This document shows, one piece after another, positions 11,686 to 26,951 of a stretch of 64,000 nucleotides of DNA. The position numbers and the translations under genes were made by a program. A model generated the notes under the pieces. It worked only from the letters and a program-made list of their open reading frames with translations. It had not been told where the DNA came from and ran no database searches. Positions within the stretch are counted from its first letter, which is position 1; each line of letters opens with the position of its first letter. Origin of the DNA: Utricularia gibba (lineage: Eukaryota; Streptophyta; Magnoliopsida; Lamiales; Lentibulariaceae); assembly GCA_002189035.1 (NCBI GenBank), contig NEEC01000011.1, forward strand, positions 1,426,001 through 1,490,000, written 5' to 3'.

Positions 11686-14600
11686 TCAAGTTTTTGCGCA
11701 TGCCAACAGATGATCTTTGAACATGTCAAGCTCTGCTAGGACCTCATCCTCGGGTCGGTATATCAAGTCGATCATTCTCCAAATCTGCACAACCCGAAGT
11801 CCATCAGATCATGCAAAACCGAGCGAGGAATCACGTTTCCATGTAGCAGTTATATATTAAAGAAAAAAAAAGGTTGATGGCCATGAAGTGTAAAATTCAA
11901 ATGGGGCGTGTCCTTCAGCAACGTGTGTGAATAAGGAAAGATTCTCGTGACCTGTAGTGTGCCTCCCCCACCCGTTTTTTCACCATCTTCCGAAACACTA
12001 ACAATGGTCCACGGGTCGGCAGCATTCCAGTGAAAATCTACCACTTTATCCCTGATGCGTATTATCAAATGTCATTGCTCAAAGTAAGTGATGCTACTGA
12101 AGCATATAATTGGCGAACAAAATGGGAAATACCTATGGCCAGCATGCTTGAAAAATAAACCTGGGGGATACTTTGAGCTTCCAGAACCATCCGTCTTCTC
12201 TATTCCACCTATCTGAATCGGTTTTCAAGATCATAATTAGTGCATGGAAAGCAAATGACCACAAATAAGAATGGTTGATTTTCTACAAGTCTTGCAACAT
12301 TTTGTTTTATACAATTGTTGCAAAAGGTTCATTTATTAACACGGCTCGGATTCATAACTGGTCATGACAGCCACGAACAGCAGCTTCAGGACTCACATTT
12401 TCATAATTCCAAATATTCAGGATGCCATCCTCTGCAGCACTCCCGAATATCGAAGCCTTAGCTGGAGACCACTGAAGTAGAATATTAGGGAGGGAATTAT
12501 AGATAACTAAATAAGACCAAAACTGCGACCCAGCTACGAGTAAGCTCTACTACCTGGACACAAAGGACAGCAGCTGTATGGTCTTCAAATATGTGAACTG
12601 GTGATCCTTCTGTAGAACTAAGCTTTCGTCGATCATACATGTGAATCGTATTATCAGCAGATCTAAAGATAATATTAATGGTCATGATAAGTGTCCAAAT
12701 ATTATCCACAGAAAAGTAATAAATCAGCAACATCATCATACAAAAAGTATCTTGTAACTATGAAGTTGATCTGACGTCCAAAACACAAACATTACCCAGT
12801 CAAGATTAGATTAATGTCATTAGGATTCCAATCAACACAATGAAGATCAGCATTGTGAGCTTTCTCCACCTGCCAGAAGAAATCAAAGGCCAAGCACATC
12901 ATACAATAATGAAACTCAAGATTGCTAAGTTCACATGTATTCCCTATTTAAAACAGCCGATGATAATGATAGATAACACTGTAATGGTGCGCGAGAGAAA
13001 ACAAATCTCAAAAAACCTTGGTTTTATACAAATGAATGTACACAGTTTCCCATGTCTAAAGAGTACCACCATGTCAAGGCACGCACTCATTAGGATCACT
13101 TAGTGCCCACGGCAGATAAGTTTACCTTGATAACAGGAGACAAGCCAGTCCTAGCATCCCATAGTATAAGGCAAGAGTCATCACCAACACTACAGAATTC
13201 CTGGGCACTATAGCCAAAGTCTAAATGAGCAAGTACAAGTACCTCATGCAACAATTTGTTCATAACAGCGTTTACCTGGAACAAGATTAACCAAAATCCT
13301 TTGCATGACGTCGGATCATCTAGAGACAAAAAATAGAAAAGTATAGTGCAGGTAGTGTACCTTGAAGGATTAAATTGGACATCTTCAACTGTAGCCTCGT
13401 GGCCTTGGTAAATCCCTCGTGCTTGAACTTTAGGGCCATCTGTAGCGCCATTAGCAACAACGCCCTTGGAAGATGGAGACTTAGGATTCTTCTGATCGAC
13501 TGCCAGAGATGATACATGATCTTGGATGCTCCATAACACCACAGACTTATCTTTTCCTATCGAAAGTAAATTGAACGACATCACACGGTAAAACAACCAT
13601 AAACCATGATACAAAAAGTTGAAGAGACTCAGGGATACATGGAAATAAGGTACATACCTCCTGAAAGCACAAATGGTTCTGTAGGACACGTGGCTAGGGC
13701 AAATTCAGCGTTTTCTTTATGCCCAGTGAGAGTCTGTCACATAAAGAATAATAAAACAAGATGAAAGAGAGTAAGGAAAATTGTTTTTATACAAAAGTCT
13801 GAAACTGCATATTTCAAAATCAATTCCATGGATGCTTTCATATCAACACCCAAACACTCTTTCAAGCTCCAGTAATATCACCCACTGAAAACCACGCTGG
13901 CGGCATGCACATAAAACATATTTTTAAAGCCAACTGGCAACCTACAAGATCAGGGGATGATGGTGTTGCTCCTAAAACGGGCTGACGATTAGGTTGACCT
14001 TCAACATCCCAAATTAGAACCTGAATGAGAGGCCCAACATTAAAAGAAACCATAAAAAGTACTAGACATCCTAACAGCCTGCCGCTGAGAGGGGGAACAT
14101 GAAAAAAAAATGTTATCTCAATGATTTCTCACGTCAGGGCTGTCGGTGTGAGTGGCCACAATATTGCTATTCTGCGGCAGTTCCCTGATTCTGTTCACCT
14201 GTGATACAACATCGCACATTGATTATAATGCTTTCTCATTCATGGAAAGAAACAACAAACGAACATTTCCTAGAATTTCGCTAAAGATCTCAGCTTTTAG
14301 GTTGATATAACCAAGATGACCAAAGAAAGACACATTACAGTGATTTTTACGCAGTACGCAATGACCAGAAACATCAGCAATAAAGCAGTGATAGCGTCTG
14401 TACCTCCCCTGGATGTATAATTGTCTTGCTCTTCTTCACAAAAGGTGAACGGGATTCTTCATTAAACTGAAGTATCATAGAGCAAGAAACAACAAGTTAA
14501 ATCAAATAGCGATAATCTGAAATCCCTCAAACAGCACAGAGATCATATACTGCATCCAGTAGCTAAGTCACCTGTGCGATGTGCTCAGCAGCGGCCACCC

Positions 14601-15191
14601 TACTTTTTACAACATCAACATTTGCAATAACAAGTGTGTTTGGGACACTACCATCAGTCTGCGTGAAGAATTGAGCAGGGAATCATGGTTAACAACCAGT
14701 TTGAAAAGAAAATATTTCAAAATCTATTGCCAGAAGTGATTAATTACAGCACGGCTAAAAGCAAACAGACCTCAAACACATGAATTATTACAACGGAGTG
14801 ACCGATAAGAGGACAACGGAACTTACCTGCTCGGAAAGGTACAAACGTTGACGATTCTTGTATGTGGCTTGTTCAACTTGCGGCCCCCATCTGTTTCCAT
14901 TCAAATTTTCATACTCTTTCGATGAGTTACTTGAACACCCAACAAATAATCAAGTTTTAAAAAAACGAAGGACATGGTAATGTAGGGCACGAAACAAGAA
15001 AAGAAAAGACATTCAAAACCTGGAAAGACAAAGAAAACTGACTGAAACTGGAGAAACAAACGAACAAACCGGCAAGAGAGGGAGGGCCAGACGAGATTGT
15101 GATTAGCCAGCCAGTCATATAGGATCGGCACCATGGATTTCCATTGCGTGTAGCGGTCCTCCACTCCACGATTTCCGTCTTTCTCCTTCAT
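11686..15191 (-). CDS. MSI4: WD40 protein FVE/MSI4-like (RbAp46/48 family), 15 exons, 455 aa
   Basis: Histone-binding WD40 protein of the MSI4/MSI5 class. In Arabidopsis FVE works with HDA6 and CUL4-DDB1/PRC2-type complexes to silence FLC and cold-response genes. Exons in transcription order: 15191-15070, 14890-14827, 14658-14572, 14466-14404, 14198-14133, 14020-13946, 13733-13658, 13556-13361, 13207-13126, 12869-12796, 12662-12554, 12471-12397, 12212-12133, 12051-11952, 11784-11686. All are GT-AG and close in frame. Diagnostic segments are YTQWKSMVPILYDWLANHNL, LILWDARTG, DFHWNAADPWTIVSVSED and the end IWRMIDLIYRPEDEVLAELD. The start is the only in-frame ATG. The basic, Lys/Pro-rich N-terminal extension of Arabidopsis FVE (507 aa) is missing; upstream the frame stays open without ATG to a stop near 15298. 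Confidence 0.92.
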
Positions 15192-15299
15192 TTCCCTCAA
15201 CGCTTCTTCTTTTCGCCGGGGCCGGCACGGAGGAGGGTTTTGCGATACAGCTGCGGCAAACTGCTCTCTGCTACAATTCTCTGTCCAGAAGAGATTTTA

Positions 15300-15799
15300 A
15301 ACAAATAATACGTCAGCTTCCTATACGAATTTAAGAAAAATATGTTCAAATTAGAAACTCCATTTCCTAATCAAATTTAAGATCAACTTTAAAAAATGAC
15401 ATTTTAAATTATGCTCCAGCATTCACGTTATCTACTTGCTCGCTTTGTTTAAATATTTGCTTTTGTTATGTTTCTTATTAGAGTGAATATTTGTATATGT
15501 TAGTTGATTTTAGCTATTTATTTCCTTTGTCGGCTATGCAACAGCATGAGAAAAGAACATTATTTTTGGCACTTTTTAGAATGTGGCTACGATGTTGCAT
15601 TTGATCATGTGTGAGTGAGTTAGCACAAAAACCCTCATTAGTATTCTATGCGTGAGAGGATACCATGATCAATGTTTTTATTTAAGCTTGATGGGTTATT
15701 GAGAATATGTTTGTCGAGTCCCTCTCAGGTCTTCACAAGATAGGTGACTAATCTTGAGTGCTGATGTATCTTTTGATGTGTTTGAACCTTAAGTTTTTG
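15300..15799. other. Spacer upstream of the FVE-like gene
   Basis: Promoter side of the minus-strand gene. Ordinary composition; I see no ORF or repeat worth naming. Confidence 0.3.
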
Positions 15800-16031
15800 T
15801 TCTAAAATAATATCTTTCTATGAACTATGTATCTGAATTTTATGAAATGGCATCTTTCTAAACATTATGTGTTAGAATCTTCTATTGCATGACACCTTGT
15901 CAAGAACATAATACTAAACCTTTTATGAAGTAATTTCTTCTCCAACACTATATATCCTAATTTTTTATAAGTAACTTCTTTCCCAATACTAACTATTTGG
16001 ATCTTTTGTGAAGTGATATCTTCCCAACCAC
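15800..16031. repeat. Degenerate minisatellite, about 40-50 bp units
   Basis: Roughly five imperfect units share the pattern AATACTA..., a run of T, (A)TGAAGTRA and TCTTCCC. The clearest three start near 15903, 15944 and 15985. Related units appear near 21030-21570. Unit spacing was judged by eye. Confidence 0.5.
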
Positions 16032-16049
16032 TATGAGATTGTTTTTTTT

Positions 16050-16400
16050 TTTTTTAATTTTTTATTCAGATTATATAAAATAGAATTAGTTTTGAGATTA
16101 TATGAATAGAATCGATTTAAAACTGTAAAACTATTTTATGAAATAATATAAAATTATATTATAACATTTAATAAAATAATATATATCTATATAATATTTA
16201 ATAAAATAATATAATTATGATATAAAATTATTTTTAAAATAGATAAAGAGTGAATAGTATAATTTTTCTAATTAATCTCTGAAATAAAGATTTAATAAAT
16301 TCAATAATTTCTGAAATTAGTCACAAAATCTGAATTTCTGATTTTATTATATAATAACTAAAGATTAGAATCTTCAAAAATTAAACAGAATCACTTCAAA
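16050..16400. repeat. Dispersed AT-rich repeat, copy 1
   Basis: This stretch (from ATAAAATAGAATTAGTTTTG to AAAATTAAACAGAATCACTTC) matches, with many substitutions and small indels, the segment at about 35385-35740 in the same orientation. Shared landmarks include AATATAAAATTATATTATAA and TTAGTCACAAAATCTGAA-like text. No coding potential; probably an old non-autonomous element. Confidence 0.6.
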
Positions 16401-17517
16401 AGATTCATGAAATAGAACAACCTCTATGTGCTCAATTCTCAAATATCTTCCTAGGACTATGTGTTCAATCTTATTGGATGAGCCATCAACAAAGTGATTT
16501 CCCTCTTCATAAATGAAAATTCCATGGGCCTCATAGAAGAATACCCAACTACAAAAGTAAGTTTCTAGAATACTCATAATATTAAAAAAATTAACTAAAT
16601 ATCACTTGTTTTAATATTTAATTATTTTATTATATATAGATTTAAAGAAATGCATATATACTATATATATCAATTATATACACTAAAAGTAATTATCAGT
16701 ATAAATTAAATTATTTTCAAAATATAAAATAACTAATAATAAAAATTTCATATATTGCATAATCACTTATTATGTATATTTTAATAAAATTAAAATTAAA
16801 TATTTTTAATCAGTTATTAAAAACTATTTTTGCAATTGTACAGCACAAACTAATTTAAAAATATAATAAAATTGAATTAAAGCATTATTTAAACAAATAT
16901 GCATGTAATTGTATTTTGATAAAAATATATTTGATTAGTTTTAGTTTAACAAATATTTAATCATTTTTTATTAATTTCTCTCACTAAAACAATATTCAAC
17001 TAATATATAAATAAAAAAAGGGTATTCATCTAAATTTTTTGAAAGTAAGGATATTTGACAAATCATTTTTTCACAAAGGGAAATTATGTTAAAAACCTAA
17101 AATTCCATTTCATTACAAAATATTAGATTTATTAACCAAATAAATTTATAAAGTACTAATCTACATGAAATACAAATTAAATATAAGATGTACAATGGTT
17201 TTGATATGAATTCAAGAAGTTAATACTTGTAAGATTGACAATTTATGACTTTTCAATTTCGACTCTAATAATAACTCTTAATCAAACTAACGGTTAACAA
17301 TTATTTGACATCAATTACAAAAATGAAATAATGAGACTGTAGAATTTTAATTCTAATTCAACTAACACAAATGCAATGTCTCAAGAATCCATGAATGGTA
17401 TACTCATTCAATCTTTTATCCTAAATCCTCAATAGGCAAATTAACTCAAAATGATCTAAGCCTATCCAAAGAGTCTTTTTGATTTCTTGGATTTCAATTC
17501 TTTAAGTTTTCTTGATA
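16401..17517. other. AT-rich spacer
   Basis: Very AT-rich intergenic DNA left of the solo LTR. No gene or clear repeat is seen. Confidence 0.3.
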
Positions 17518-17522
17518 ATCTT

Positions 17523-18692
17523 TGATGGAAATTCTGCAAGTGTATAGAAACCGTCGAAGTAATAAAATAAGATCATATCCATAAGGAATTGTTATTGAAA
17601 TTTTCCTTTAAAAAAAAAGATTTAAAAAGACTAAAAACAAAAGAAACATTAGATTTTGAAAACAATAATAAAAGTGGCATTGGATCTAGGATCCGCCTTA
17701 CTTGAAACTCACCCTTGCGTGTGTGCAAACCTTGAAAACTGACCTGCTTACGCAAGCTTTGGGGGTGTTATGCTAAAGTAGTGCTATTCGGTGATTGTTA
17801 TAGCACTGTCCCTTGTTTTGTGGGATTATGCAATCAACCACACCACTAGAGACATTTCACCTTTTGTGATAATCCATGTTTTCCCCACACCCAAATTTAA
17901 CCCCTACACCTCTCACCTCGCAGACAGATTAGATAGAATGTGCCTTACCAACGATGTCTGATTAAGCCCTTCTCCTTAGGTGCTTGAGGCCAACCTTTGA
18001 TTCTCTCACACTCACTTAGGGCTATATGGTACTAAAGATCACGTTGGTAAAGAAAATATTATGAAAAACAGAATCAGACCTCAAATTAAATGTTGAAAAA
18101 CATAGTAAGACAGTCACGCGCGCAGAACCTGCACAAGCAAGGCTTCACAGCAGATCTTAAGCCGCAAGCACTCACACATGCATGCTTAACTCTAAACAAC
18201 AAAAGTTAATGAAAAATGAATGGGAAGGAATCCAAAACATGCTTGACTCACTCAAAACCCTAAATTGACTCTTTGGTCATCCACCCTTGACTCCTACTTT
18301 TAGGTCTTCGCATTTGGATCTTTATATAATGTTGGGGATTTGTCGGGCTTTCTTAATGGGCTCTTATCAAATCTTCTATTCGAATCTTCTAAGATTTGAT
18401 ACAGATCTTCTAGGATAAGATTCAAATTTTCTAAGATAAGATGCGAATCTTATCTTATCCGAGAATCTTTGACCGAGTCTTCATCCAGATGGATCGAATC
18501 TTTGCCTTCATCAAAGTAGTTCGAAAATCCCCCAAATTATGCCAAAATTATCTTGAAAAATCACAAAACACACTTTCACTCGAAAAAGATCAAAGTGGTA
18601 TGAAAGATATAAAATTATTTAAAAACATAAGGAAATTGAGATAAAAAGCATCTAAATGAGTCTCAAAAAGCACAAATATAAATCAATTATCA
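17523..18692 (+). mobile_element. Solo LTR (1170 bp) with exact 5-bp target-site duplication ATCTT
   Basis: The element starts TGATGG and ends TTATCA, so it has the canonical TG...CA ends with a 4-bp terminal inversion (TGAT/ATCA). It is flanked by ATCTT at 17518-17522 and ATCTT at 18693-18697. A TATA-like TTTATATAAT lies at 18321-18330. There is no internal coding region, so this is a solo LTR left by recombination, or a non-autonomous element. The first 760 bp or so match the copy starting at 63245. The clade cannot be assigned from the LTR alone. Confidence 0.8.
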
Positions 18693-18887
18693 ATCTTACA
18701 TCTAGAAATAGGTATATTCAGTTTTATCTCTATCCAAAAAAGCTCATATATTATCAATACTCCAATTTTTTTTTATCTAATTCTAAATTAGATTTCCTTA
18801 GTTATATATATTAACCTTTTTTCTTATGTATCTATTATATTTTGTTGGAAAAAAAATACACAAATACATTATAGATTAGAACCTAAA

Positions 18888-19106
18888 CTAAGTGAGCATA
18901 CCCGCTTTTTTCTTGGGATGAAGTGGAAATCGGAGCTCGTTTTCTAAACAAGTGATGGGGATATGAAGGTTGAAACGAGGAAGAGGTCTATCCTCAATGC
19001 CCCAAGGGATTTGAGAATCCCTAGCTTGGCTCTCAATATATTCATCTTGGATCGAATACTTGAATCGGATAACGGAAATATTTAGTTCGCTAGACTTCCT
19101 AACCAT
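18888..19106 (-). pseudogene. Retroelement-like coding fragment (putative Ty3-type gag/N-terminal domain)
   Basis: The minus strand encodes a 72-residue open stretch, including RFNLHIPITCLENELRFPLHPKKK. The FPLHP motif resembles the conserved GLRFPLHPF of the plant 'putative gypsy-type transposon' N-terminal domain. It stops at a TAG right after and no continuation was found. Treated as a fragment; similarity is from motif memory only. Confidence 0.35.
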
Positions 19107-21029
19107 TGTGATTTTTGAAATCAGAAAAGGGAGGAATTCAGAGAAAAAGGGAGGAGAAAAACCTAGAACAAAATAAGGACCACTGAAAGGAAAAAGAGCC
19201 CTAAAATCCCTAAAAAATCTCTATGGATGTACGAAGAGCGAGGAAGAATGGGTAAGTACGTGGAAGAAGTAGCAGTTTTTGGCAGACTTGATGATGGCAG
19301 AGTATTGTAGACGATGATGGGGACGGAGTACACGAAAGATTCAAACGAAGCAACGAAAGTGTCCAATGAAGAGAAATGCGCTACTTTATAGAGGGGAGAT
19401 TCGGAAGGCAAAGTGACGCGACGATTGGAGTGTTAGAAATGAGCGGGAAAAACGTGGTGTTTTTATGGGGTGACACGTGGCATGGAAGTGGGCCTAACCG
19501 GTGGAGGATTACAATGGGATATGGTAAATCGGAGAATTAGTGGTTTTGACCTGCCGATCTTACATAAGTGTTAGATTTGGCAGATCAAAGGGGCTGAATG
19601 GTGGAGCTCAAAATCGGCAAATGCCTCATAGAGGTAGATAAGAAGAAGGCTTACAAGTAGCTGGGTAGAGAAATAACAAAATCGGCTCATTATAAATCAA
19701 ACTGGATGATGCAAGGGCATTTAATGCAGTACTAAAAAATTGCTGCGAGTCGACATACCAATAGGTGTCAAGGTTTGATAGTAGCGGTCGTTTTGGACAG
19801 TCTAAAAAACAAATGAATTGCAATGATGGCAGAACAGTCGGTGGTTATCCAATAGTAGGATCACAATACGGCCAACGGGCGCAGAAAGCAATCAACATTT
19901 GTAGAGCACAAAATTCGGTCGGACTGGTCTCCTCTACAAATATAAGAAAACCTGGAAAAGAAGGGGGAGAGGGCCCGACATTCTAACTAGTATATTTTCT
20001 CCACTTTCGTCTAGTGAAATCATTTTCTAGTGAGCTCCGACAGCTCCGTGGTTTTTCTGTTCTTCGATGATTTTCATGTAAAAATTCTTATCTGTTTTCA
20101 TTTCCATTAACCGCACTACATTGCCCAAAACGATAATATCTAAATCGGATCCAACCCATTCGGCTTTGCACATGACCCAAAAATCGGTTTTTGCCTTAGT
20201 GCCGATTTTCAACCACAACATCTTAAAAATCATGTATAATGAAAGAGATGAAAGATGCATTCTTTTTCTTTTGGATGAGAATTGAGAATCTATAGAACTT
20301 TTATAAATTTTACATAGAATCAAGTTGGATTCAAAGGAAGGAAAATGTTGATAAAGAATTCTTAAGTTTCTAGATAAAGCTGCATTAGATCAAGTGTAGA
20401 CGAAGAGGTTAAGAGAAGATTCTTGAATATTTGGATGTTTTGTTTTTCTACACAAATTAAAGAGGAATATATACAAATCTTTTCCCTTTTTTCCTTCATG
20501 GTTATTCCTCTTTATGAGCACATTATTTGAATTGTATATGACGTATATTGCACTTGTTCCAAGGTCAATCATTTTTTATGATATCTTTTAACACTTTTTT
20601 GAGTCACAAGATACTATTTTGCTACATATGTGGGTATGTCTCTATCATGTTGCTTCTCCTACAATTACAAGAATAGAAGAGTTGAGTTAGATGGGCAAGT
20701 AGAAAATGCCAGTACTAAATTCTCACATTTAGCTTGATAGTAAGATTTAGCACTTTGTTGACCATCGATATTCTATTAGACATTTCTATCTTGGTCACTA
20801 TGACTAATCTAGATGCAGACATTATAATTGCTGAATGCTTAAGTGTAATTACGGAGATGATCAATAATAGTTTATGTCATTGTAAAACATGAAGGCTGTG
20901 TTTGAAATAACGATCAAGATGGTTCTCCAACCATTGAGATTGAAAAATGCAAAACACTTTTCATCAGCACTAATCTCTTACTATACTTCTTGGACCTTCA
21001 TTATGAAATCATATATCTCTAGGCATTTC
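19107..21029. other. Repeat-derived spacer
   Basis: Mixed-composition DNA that looks like decayed retroelement sequence. On the plus strand, CTACAAATATAAG near 19935 could be the TATA of an LTR. No LTR ends or intact ORFs were found. Short ORFs on both strands show no domain. Confidence 0.3.
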
Positions 21030-21575
21030 CTAGACACATGTTTTATGTATATATTTTATATATAAGAGTATTTCTATTGAGTTATATCTACTTATATAAT
21101 AGCTTTTTAGGTATTGTTATTCTAAAAGCTTTTTATTTGGACATTTCTTATTCGGGCCTTTCTCTTGCACATGGATGTCTTTTGAGGCACTTCTTAATTG
21201 AGCAATTGTCTCTTTTTAATTATTTTTTTATCCCAACTTTTCTTTTGAGGCAATATTCTTGGATATTTTCTACCAAGTTGCCTATATCTAGGCACTTCCC
21301 AAATGTTGATTGTCTTTTTGGGTTTTTGCCATGCCAATGTTGCTACTACTTATTGAGGTTTTTCTCTTTGACAATTATAGTTCTTAAATACTCTGTTTGG
21401 ACGTTTTTATTGCTCAAGTGCTGCTCTATGTTGGTTCATTCCCATAGTGACTTCTCTTCCCAATACTTCATGTTCAAATTTTCTTTTTGTTTAGATGTGT
21501 TCATTGGATATCATTTTTTGGGTCACATTCCTCTTAAAAGCTTGAATGCAAGATGTTTTTTTAAGACTTGAAGCT
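21030..21575. repeat. Degenerate T-rich minisatellite-like region
   Basis: Units with recurring GAGGCACTTCTT, GGCACTTCCCAA and GTGACTTCTCTTCCCAATACT text resemble the units at 15800-16031. They create an open plus-strand frame of 177 codons that is hydrophobic and low-complexity, which I regard as accidental. Repeat status is judged by eye. Confidence 0.35.
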
Positions 21576-22068
21576 TCCAACCCAAGCCTTGTGGTGCATG
21601 TGCACTATTTCCTTGAAAATTCATTAGGGATGCAACACCATGTTATACACATCAATCAAAACCTACCTTCAAGCCATTAAAACAAATTTGGAATAGAATT
21701 TAGTTTTAAAACATAAAAGTAATTTTAATAATGAATTAATCTTCGGTATTATTGTTGTTTAGAAAAAGAGGGAGAGAGAAAGTAAAAGGAATCGAAGAGC
21801 TGAGAGACTACAAGACAATTATCGTTGGCGCTGTAAGGCCAAGCGAGAACACGGAGATCTCCGAGACGTGGATAGGATCGGGGCAGGGGAAGCCGCTGAT
21901 GTATCCCCACCGCCGTTGAAGAGCTCCGATTCGCCGTTGTTTCTTTATCTGAAGATTATTTATACATATATTGTGTGCAGAATGGAGCAAGTTCCGGGAT
22001 GATTTCGCTCGTTGTTTTCGCGTTGTGGGGGAGTCTGAATCGGGGATTTTAGTCAGGGGGGAAATTTG

Positions 22069-24831
<2,763 letters not shown>

Positions 24832-25646
24832 AGCACCTGCCAAATGACTTGCTCCTTTTTTCTCCCTGTCTTATAAACTACCTGATTTCCTGTGCAACCA
24901 AGGAAGCCGATGATGCAGCCTGGTATGATAAGGTAAAAGTGAGACTACAGAACCATCTCATCTGACTGAAAGTGGGGCTTGTGTTATGTATGGGGGTGTA
25001 GTTAACTAGCTGAAATATCCATCGCTTTCTACAGATGCAGTAGTTGTCTCTTAATATCTCCATCTCTTCTTGTGCTTGCTCTGGTTTTCCTATTGACCTC
25101 CGGCTGAGTGGATTCCTTACTGCTGCTATTCTCCTCCCTCTTCAAAAGCAGGGAAAATTGTAGCTTCATTGTGGCCTCCCTGCCTGCCATGTAACCCATC
25201 TTTTAGCATCAACAGGCCCCCCTGTTCTTTTTCTCCTCTCAAAAGAGATCATAAGCCTCAGGGCCGAAAAGTTTCCCATCTTCTACTTCTTCTTCAATGC
25301 CTTTTTTTTTTTTTTTACATAAAATGTTTCTGAAAAATTCAAGTTGAGAGGATGTTCGCTTCAGTTTCCATTGTGATGTCAATACCATCCCCGATGGATC
25401 AAGCAACATTTTTAAGTATTTATTTAATCTAAATAATTTTATATCCTCAATGATTAATCTATTCTTCGATTTAACGATGTATTTGGATTGAATTTTGGTT
25501 AATATAAATTATAGTTGGTTCAATAATGTTTAATGTATTTTCAAATAAAAAAATAAAATTATTAATTGGTTGAATTCACTCTGAATCAAATCTAATTTCA
25601 AGTTGAATTCATGATTTTAAAATTCTATTTTAAAAAATTAATAATT
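24832..25646. other. 3' UTR of the kinase, then AT-rich spacer
   Basis: 24832-25310 has UTR-like mixed composition. 25320-25640 is AT-rich. No gene is seen. Confidence 0.35.
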
Positions 25647-26036
25647 TTAGTAACAAAAATATTTGCTAACGTCGGTTGGGTTTGCTGGAGTTCCACCCGT
25701 CAACGATTTTTGTATTGGAAAATTAGTCCCAAATGATAATTTTTTAGGGTATCGGATTCCTTTTTTGGTTTCTTTAATAGCTAAATTGAGCAGGCGTGTT
25801 ATCCCTGTTTTACGATCGCGGTAGGGAATTTTTTTTTTCCTTTCATAAGATTCAGGTGCAAATTCTGGAATTGGCTTGTGCTCGGCATCATCGTCAGCGA
25901 TTTCTTCCAGTCCCCTGAGGTATGCAGTGCTGAAGACTTTATCTACTGTTTCTGGATTGCGAACATGCGCCACCGTTTTGTTGAAGCTCCTTTTCATTTT
26001 TTGTGCGTTTATTTTAAGGCTTTGTCTTTCAGTCAT
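25647..26036 (-). CDS. Unrecognised 129-aa ORF, antisense to the NMT 5' region
   Basis: An open frame from ATG to stop encodes a hydrophilic, Lys/Glu-rich protein. It includes RNPETVDKVFSTAYLRGLEE, ADDDAEHKPIPEFAPESYER and IPYRDRKTGITRLLNLAIKE. There is no signal peptide, membrane segment or motif I recognise. The composition looks like a real soluble protein rather than a shadow frame, but part of the region may be the 5' UTR or intron of the N-myristoyltransferase gene on the other strand. It could be a small gene, a captured exon or chance. Confidence 0.3.
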   Translation of the reverse strand: MTERQSLKINAQKMKRSFNKTVAHVRNPETVDKVFSTAYLRGLEEIADDDAEHKPIPEFAPESYERKKKIPYRDRKTGITRLLNLAIKETKKGIRYPKKLSFGTNFPIQKSLTGGTPANPTDVSKYFCY

Positions 26037-26951
26037 TGAATCTTTTCTTTGTTTCGAATCTGGATTTACTGAGATTGTGGCATGTCTGCCGCAATCTTAA
26101 AATTTTCTGGGCTCCAATCTGTCAATTGAAGAAATCTATGAGAATTTGCACGATAAGACTTGAATCTAGGTTTAGGTATTGGATGTGGATTTGAGGGACT
26201 CCTTGAAAGTGCTTATCAGGTTTCTTTTTCTACACGTGTATTAGTCAGTGTTAAGTGTTTTGAGCTCTTTTATTTGCTGTGGGCATTTTCTGCATAAAAA
26301 TTGAGTACCATTTTATTGAATGAACTCCGTAACTCCATTGTGCTGCTATTCGATGGTTTATGGTTCAGTTTTAAGTTATTGATGCCTTTGCCCTGTTGCT
26401 ATGCTTGGAGGAACTCTTTGACGAAATCAACCTCTAGCACCTGAGTACAGACAACGATTATTTTACTTTACTGGAGCAAGATTGAGAAACTATTCCATGC
26501 TCATTAATCTGCTTCCCTCGGTTTTTTTTATTTTCTTTTGGATTTAGATTTTGTTTTGAACATTTATATCAAACTTTTAGCAGGTCGCATACGATTCAAA
26601 TTCTCCAGGGCATCCTCTGGTGGACTATATTCCAGTTCTTCTAGGTAATCTGACGTCAAATTAGCAATTTCTTACACTTCGAATACAGACTCATGTCTTC
26701 TGACAAATGCAATTAAGTATTTTTCATCATTTTTCAAAAGTCTTGATTTGTAGACTTACGCGCTCGTCCTGATGTATGTGATTAGGTATTTGCATTCTGC
26801 AAGATTATTGCTTTGTCCCGCATCTGGGCTTACAGTATGGGATACCTGAGTATTGAGTTCTGTTTATGTTTAGAAATACAAGAAACATGTTGTACTGATA
26901 TATGGTTCCAACTGTTTTGCTATGTTAATGCTAGATCTAGTCTCTGAACAA

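Noticed and set aside
21038-21571. 177-codon plus-strand ORF
   Set aside because: Low-complexity, T-rich hydrophobic translation created by minisatellite-like repeats, with no domain.
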